Below, piece after piece: positions 21,488-25,746 of a stretch of DNA of 25,746 nucleotides. The notes under the pieces are model-generated. The model was given only the letters and a program-made list of their open reading frames with translations. It had not been told where the DNA came from and searched no databases. This stretch comes from Clostridia bacterium (GTDB taxonomy: Bacteria > Bacillota > Clostridia > Christensenellales > Borkfalkiaceae), in the NCBI GenBank assembly GCA_900767195.1, contig CAAFYG010000052.1, positions 1-25,746 on the forward strand. The letters are read 5' to 3'. The first letter of the stretch is position 1. Every line of letters begins with the position of its first letter. The translations under genes and the position numbers were made by a program.

Positions 21488-24400
21488 GTGGATTTAAAGG
21501 AAATACAACTTTCGGGGTTTAAGTCTTTCGCGGATAAAACCACCATTCGTTTCGACGACGGCGTTACCTGTATCGTCGGCCCGAACGGGTGCGGCAAATC
21601 GAACGTGGCAGACGCCGTGCGTTGGGTGCTGGGCGAACAATCCGCCCGTGCGCTTCGCGGCGGCAACATGCAGGACGTGATTTTCGGCGGCACGCAATCG
21701 CGTAAGCCGCAATCGAGCTGCGAAGTAACGCTCGTTTTCGATAATACGAATAAGATTTTCGATCTCGACGTGAGCGAAGTGGCGATGACGCGCCGCCTTG
21801 ACAGAAACGGAAACAGCGGCTATTTCATCAACGGTCAGGCGTCGCGACTGAAAGACATCGTACGGCTTTTCCACGGCATCGGCTTGGGGAAGGAAGGCTA
21901 TTCCATCATCGGTCAGGGCAAAGTAGAGCAGATTATGAACGCGAAACCCGAGGATCGGCGGCTGATTTTCGAAGAAGCCACCGGTCTTATGGTGTACAAA
22001 TCGCGTAAGGAAGAGATCGAGCGGAAGATCGATTCTTCGAAAAACAATCTCTTCATCTATGTGCAGCGCATCGAGGAAGCCGAGCGGCGTTTAGGCCCGC
22101 TTTCGAAACAGGCGGACGCGGCGAAAGAGTACCGCGAGTATTCGGAATCGCTGAAATTCAACGAAGTGAATACATACGTATATAAATACGACGGCGCGGA
22201 AGGCGAAAAAAATAAATTCCGCGAGCGCGTGGCAGGGTACTCCGATAAGATCATTTCGCTCAACACGCAAGCCGAGCTTTTAAACAAGAGCTATGAAGAC
22301 AACCGCAAAAAATCCGCGGACGCCGATTTAAAACTCACCGAACTGAACGATAAGCGCGTGGAACTTTCCGTAGGCAACGAGCGTAAGGACGGCGAGTGGA
22401 AACTCGCGAGAGAAAAGATTTCCACGTATAAAAGTCAGATTTCGGCGGCGGAAGAATTTCTCGAAAGCGGAAAAAATCGCACGGGCGAGCTTGCCGATCT
22501 TGTGGCGGCGGCGAAAACGGCGATACAAAAGGGCGAAACCCGCATCGCCGAAATCGACAACGAAACCGATCTCTTATCGCAGGCGATCAGGGCGCTGACG
22601 GGTAAAATCGACGTATTCGAACGGCTTTCCGACGAAAATCGGCAAAGTCAGCTTTCGTCTGCGGAAAACCTTTCGGAAATCAGGAAAAATCAAGGCTCGC
22701 TTACGGCGCAGAAACAGGCGGCGGAAGATAGAATCGCGGAACTCAAAGCCGCGCTGCAAAAGGAAAACGCGCGCCGCGAAAAGCTTCTCGAAGAACTCGA
22801 AGGCGTGCGGAAAGACTTGAAAAAGCTGAAAGAATTCACTTCGGGCGGCGAGAAAGAGCTTGCGGAACGCGAAGAAGAAATCCGCGATATGCAGCTGACG
22901 ATCAATAATTTCAATCAGGAACTTTTCAGCGTAGGCGGTCAGATTTCCTCGCTGAAAGATTCGCTGGAAATGTACGTGGGCATCAAGAACCGCTACGAGG
23001 GGTATAAAGACTCGGTGCGGCGGCTTTTATCGGTGGCGAAAACCAACCCCGAAGTGGGCAGCCACGTGAAAGGCACGATTGCGGATATTATTCACACCGA
23101 TCAGAAATACGAGCTTGCTTTCGAAGTCGCGCTCGGCGCGGCTACGCAGAACGTGGTAACGCCCACGCAGGATGACGCGCGTATTTTAATCGAATATTTA
23201 AAGCGCACGGGCGGCGGCGTGGTCACGTTTTTGCCCGTGCGCGGCATGAAACCGCGCCCGGACAGCCGCGAAGCGCAGCGCGCCGTAAGCGAAAAGGGCG
23301 CGATAGGGCTTGCCACCGAGCTGATCCGTTACGACGATTATTATTATAACGTGGTGACGAACCTTCTCGGCAACACGCTGATCTGCGATACGGTGTACAA
23401 CGCCACGGCGATCGCGAAAAAATACGGCAATATGTTTAAAATCGTTACGCTCGACGGCGATATCGTAAGCACGAGCGGCGCGATGACGGGCGGCAGCCGC
23501 CAGCAAAAGGGCGGGGCGAGCGTGCTTTCGGGCGAGCGGAAAATCGAGGAATGCCGCGAGAATATCGTGAAGAAGCAGAAATACCTCGAAAAGCTGAAAG
23601 CGGCGATCGCGGAAAGCGAGAAGGGCAAGGAAGAAGCGGAAGCGGCGGTGAACGCGCTGCGCGCGAAGTATCAAGGCTCGCTGAACGAGCTTGCGGTGCT
23701 TTCTCAGCGCGAAATTTCGCTTGCCGCCGAAGCGGAAGAAGCAAAAAACAACGTGGGCGTATACGAAGAAACGCTGCGCGGATTCGAAGAAAAACTTGCG
23801 CATTTGAAGGACGAAGAAGCGTACGCGGGCAAGAGCGAAGAAGAATTGAACGCGCTGCGTCAGGGCGCGGAAGCCACGCTCGAAAAGCAGCGGGCGCAAT
23901 GCGAAGCTTTCAAGGCGGAACGCGACGAGAAGAGCGCGAAGCTGCACGCGCTTGAAGTGGAAAAGGCGGCTGCGGAAAAGCAGATCGAAGGCTTCAACGC
24001 GGATATTCGCCGCTACGAAGCGGAAAAGGAAGATCTTATCGCCCGCATTATTTCCACGGAGCGCGAAAAGGCGAACGCCTATGCCGAATTGACGGCGCTG
24101 GAAGAAAAGGCGAAGCAGACGGAGCTTACCGAGGAAGAAAAGGCGGCGGTGCAGGCGATCAACGAAGAGATCGCCACGGTTTCCGCCGAAAAGGAAGCTT
24201 TGAATTTGCGTCAGGTGCAGCTTGACGAAGAACGCACAGCGGTGCAGGAAGAATTAAACCGTCAGACGGACAAGCGGTATAAATGCGAAATCGAAATCAG
24301 TAAAATCGATACCAACCTTGAAAATATGCGCCAACGCATCGAAGAGGCGTACGGCATCGACTACGAGGGCTGTCTTGCGCTGAAAACGGAAAATTTCAAT

Positions 24401-25087
24401 GCGGACGAAGCGGCGGGCTTAATTTCGGCTTTGAAGCGCAAAATCACCCTGCTCGGCAACGTGAATTTAAACGCGGTGGAAGAATATGCAGACGAAAAGG
24501 CGCATTACGACGAGATGACGATTCAGCGCGACGATCTGCAGAAAGCGCTCGACGATCTGCAAAAAGCACTTGACGAAATCCGCGCGGAAATGTTGAAAAT
24601 TTTCGATAAAGGCTTTAACGATATCAACGAGAATTTCAAGGTGACTTTCAAAGAGTTGTTCGGCGGCGGCAACGCGGAATTGCAGATGGATTACATCGAC
24701 GGCGAAGATCCTTTGGAAGCCGGCGTGGAAATCGTGGCGTGTCCGCCGGGCAAGAAGCTTACGAAAATCTCGCTGCTTTCCGGCGGCGAACGCGCGCTGA
24801 CGGCGATCGCCATTCTGTTCGCCATTTTGAAGTGCCGCCCGATGCCGTTCTGTATTTTAGACGAGATCGAAGCCGCGCTCGACGAAGCAAACGTAGATCG
24901 CTTCGCTTCTTATCTGAAACGGTTTGCGCAGGAAACGCAGTTTATCGTGATCACGCACCGCCGCCCCACGATGAATCAGTCGGACGCGCTTTTCGGCGTA
25001 ACGATGCAGGAAAAAGGCGTATCGAAAATCGTATCGGTGAAGCTGGGCGAAGTGGAAAAAGAGCTTGGCGAAGGCACGGTGGAATAA
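21488..25087 (+). CDS. smc: Chromosome segregation protein SMC
   Basis: Condensin ATPase that works with ScpA and ScpB to organise and separate chromosomes. At 1199 residues it has the full family layout: N-terminal head with Walker A GPNGCGKS (31-38), a long coiled coil, the hinge (about 522-670; KGTIADIIHTDQKYELAFEVALG), the returning coiled coil, and the C-terminal head with signature LSGGERALTAIAILFAI (near 1096) and Walker B FCILDEIEAALDEANV (near 1120). GTG start with AAGGAG upstream. A one-heptad tandem duplication is visible late in the coil. It sits in the common rnc-smc-ftsY order, though a terminator follows it. Confidence 0.97.
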   Translation: MDLKEIQLSGFKSFADKTTIRFDDGVTCIVGPNGCGKSNVADAVRWVLGEQSARALRGGNMQDVIFGGTQSRKPQSSCEVTLVFDNTNKIFDLDVSEVAMTRRLDRNGNSGYFINGQASRLKDIVRLFHGIGLGKEGYSIIGQGKVEQIMNAKPEDRRLIFEEATGLMVYKSRKEEIERKIDSSKNNLFIYVQRIEEAERRLGPLSKQADAAKEYREYSESLKFNEVNTYVYKYDGAEGEKNKFRERVAGYSDKIISLNTQAELLNKSYEDNRKKSADADLKLTELNDKRVELSVGNERKDGEWKLAREKISTYKSQISAAEEFLESGKNRTGELADLVAAAKTAIQKGETRIAEIDNETDLLSQAIRALTGKIDVFERLSDENRQSQLSSAENLSEIRKNQGSLTAQKQAAEDRIAELKAALQKENARREKLLEELEGVRKDLKKLKEFTSGGEKELAEREEEIRDMQLTINNFNQELFSVGGQISSLKDSLEMYVGIKNRYEGYKDSVRRLLSVAKTNPEVGSHVKGTIADIIHTDQKYELAFEVALGAATQNVVTPTQDDARILIEYLKRTGGGVVTFLPVRGMKPRPDSREAQRAVSEKGAIGLATELIRYDDYYYNVVTNLLGNTLICDTVYNATAIAKKYGNMFKIVTLDGDIVSTSGAMTGGSRQQKGGASVLSGERKIEECRENIVKKQKYLEKLKAAIAESEKGKEEAEAAVNALRAKYQGSLNELAVLSQREISLAAEAEEAKNNVGVYEETLRGFEEKLAHLKDEEAYAGKSEEELNALRQGAEATLEKQRAQCEAFKAERDEKSAKLHALEVEKAAAEKQIEGFNADIRRYEAEKEDLIARIISTEREKANAYAELTALEEKAKQTELTEEEKAAVQAINEEIATVSAEKEALNLRQVQLDEERTAVQEELNRQTDKRYKCEIEISKIDTNLENMRQRIEEAYGIDYEGCLALKTENFNADEAAGLISALKRKITLLGNVNLNAVEEYADEKAHYDEMTIQRDDLQKALDDLQKALDEIRAEMLKIFDKGFNDINENFKVTFKELFGGGNAELQMDYIDGEDPLEAGVEIVACPPGKKLTKISLLSGGERALTAIAILFAILKCRPMPFCILDEIEAALDEANVDRFASYLKRFAQETQFIVITHRRPTMNQSDALFGVTMQEKGVSKIVSVKLGEVEKELGEGTVE
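24530..24571 (+). repeat. 21-bp tandem duplication in SMC coiled coil
   Basis: Two direct 21-bp units each encode DDLQKAL, exactly one heptad. They differ at a few third-position bases. The register of the coiled coil is kept. Confidence 0.8.
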
Positions 25088-25106
25088 AGGCTGAACAGTT
25101 TGAATT

Positions 25107-25134
25107 AAATCGCCTTGAGAAAAGGCGATTTTTT
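25107..25134 (+). terminator. Intrinsic terminator between smc and ftsY
   Basis: AAATCGCCTT (25107-25116) pairs with AAGGCGATTT (25122-25131) around a five-base loop, ending in TTTTTT (25129-25134). It lies only 25 bases before the ftsY start codon, so it may act as partial terminator or attenuator. Confidence 0.8.
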
Positions 25135-25159
25135 CAAAAAATACGAGAAAGGAAGAATT

Positions 25160-25746
25160 ATGGGAATATTCGGGAAATTATTCGGGGCATTGAAAAAAAC
25201 GAAAGACGGTCTGGCGGCAAAAATGCGCATGCTGTTTTCGAAAAACAAGCTCGGCAACGAATTTTACGAAGAGCTGGAAGAAATTCTGATTTCTGCCGAC
25301 GTATCGGTGTCTACGGCGGAAAAAGTGGTAGACGGCGTGAAAGAACGCGCGAAAGCGGAGCGGTTGAAAGACGCCGATTACGTGACGGGGCTTTTGAAAG
25401 AAGTCCTTACGAACATGCTGCGCGAAGCCGAAGTGCCTGAGATCGATTATCCCTGCGTGATCATGGTGGTGGGAGTGAACGGCGTTGGCAAAACAACTAC
25501 GATCGGCAAGCTTGCGAACTACTGCATATCGCAGGGCAAAAGCGTTACGGTAGCGGCGGCGGATACCTTCCGCGCGGCGGCCGCGGAACAGCTTTCCGTG
25601 TGGGCGGATCGCGCGAAAGTGCGCATTGTGCGGCACGAAGAAGGCAGCGATCCTTCCGCCGTGGTGTTCGACGCGGTGTCGAGCGCGAAAGCGAAGAAAA
25701 CCGACGTATTGATTATCGATACGGCGGGCAGGCTGCACGTGAAAGA
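25160..25746 (+). CDS. ftsY: Signal recognition particle receptor FtsY, 5' part (cut by window end)
   Basis: GTPase that docks the signal recognition particle-ribosome complex at the membrane. About 195 residues are visible. The N domain begins MGIFGKLFGALKKTKDGL and lacks the long acidic A domain of proteobacterial FtsY, as is usual in Gram-positive bacteria. The GTPase domain shows G1 GVNGVGKTT (residues 105-113), the insertion-box DTFRAAAAEQL, and G3 IDTAGRLH just before the window ends. The ATG has AAAGGAAG upstream. It follows smc after a hairpin terminator. Confidence 0.95.
   Translation, partial: MGIFGKLFGALKKTKDGLAAKMRMLFSKNKLGNEFYEELEEILISADVSVSTAEKVVDGVKERAKAERLKDADYVTGLLKEVLTNMLREAEVPEIDYPCVIMVVGVNGVGKTTTIGKLANYCISQGKSVTVAAADTFRAAAAEQLSVWADRAKVRIVRHEEGSDPSAVVFDAVSSAKAKKTDVLIIDTAGRLHVK

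Overview
The window looks like chromosomal DNA of a Gram-positive-type bacterium, most likely an uncultured member of the Clostridia (Bacillota). The evidence is the rnc-smc-ftsY core cluster behind plsX, a RelQ-type small alarmone synthetase, a VanW/G5-type wall protein, an FtsY without a long acidic N-terminal domain, and strong Shine-Dalgarno sites with GTG and TTG starts. Christensenellales would fit, but this is a guess from general likeness. I found no phage genes, transposase, CRISPR array, rRNA or tRNA.

Layout: (1) 1-3753, plus strand: the 3' part of an AT-rich family 2 glycosyltransferase, then rfbA-rfbC-rfbB for dTDP-rhamnose precursors (rfbD is not in the window) and a small carboxymuconolactone-decarboxylase-like protein. 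(2) 3939-7578: a DeoR regulator divergent from an operon of an MFS (organophosphate-antiporter-like) transporter and a MATE exporter; two near-consensus promoters share overlapping -10 boxes here. (3) 7683-8339: relQ-type (p)ppGpp synthetase with its own promoter. (4) 8420-11566: an AraC regulator divergent from a cytoplasmic GH20-type glycosidase and a DMT/EamA transporter, with operator-like repeats between. (5) 11627-16164: mnmG and dnaA on the minus strand, back to back with recF on the plus strand; dnaN is absent from between dnaA and recF. (6) 16375-25746, plus strand: VanW-family protein, asnS, plsX, rnc, smc and the start of ftsY.

The genes fall into ordinary pathways: cell-surface rhamnose glycan, sugar-phosphate and amino-sugar handling, stringent response, replication initiation and repair, tRNA modification and charging, phospholipid synthesis, RNA processing, chromosome segregation and membrane targeting.

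The less ordinary content is mostly non-coding. There are two long imperfect palindromes with TA at both ends (16181-16357 and 19397-19517, MITE-like), a 61-bp tandem duplication carrying conserved hairpins directly before plsX, and a 32-34 bp palindrome present at the 3' ends of two unrelated genes, which supplies the stop codon of one and is read through in the other. Several proteins carry recent in-frame tandem duplications. RNase III lacks one of its usual metal-binding aspartates. No clearly new multi-gene defence or metabolic system is visible.
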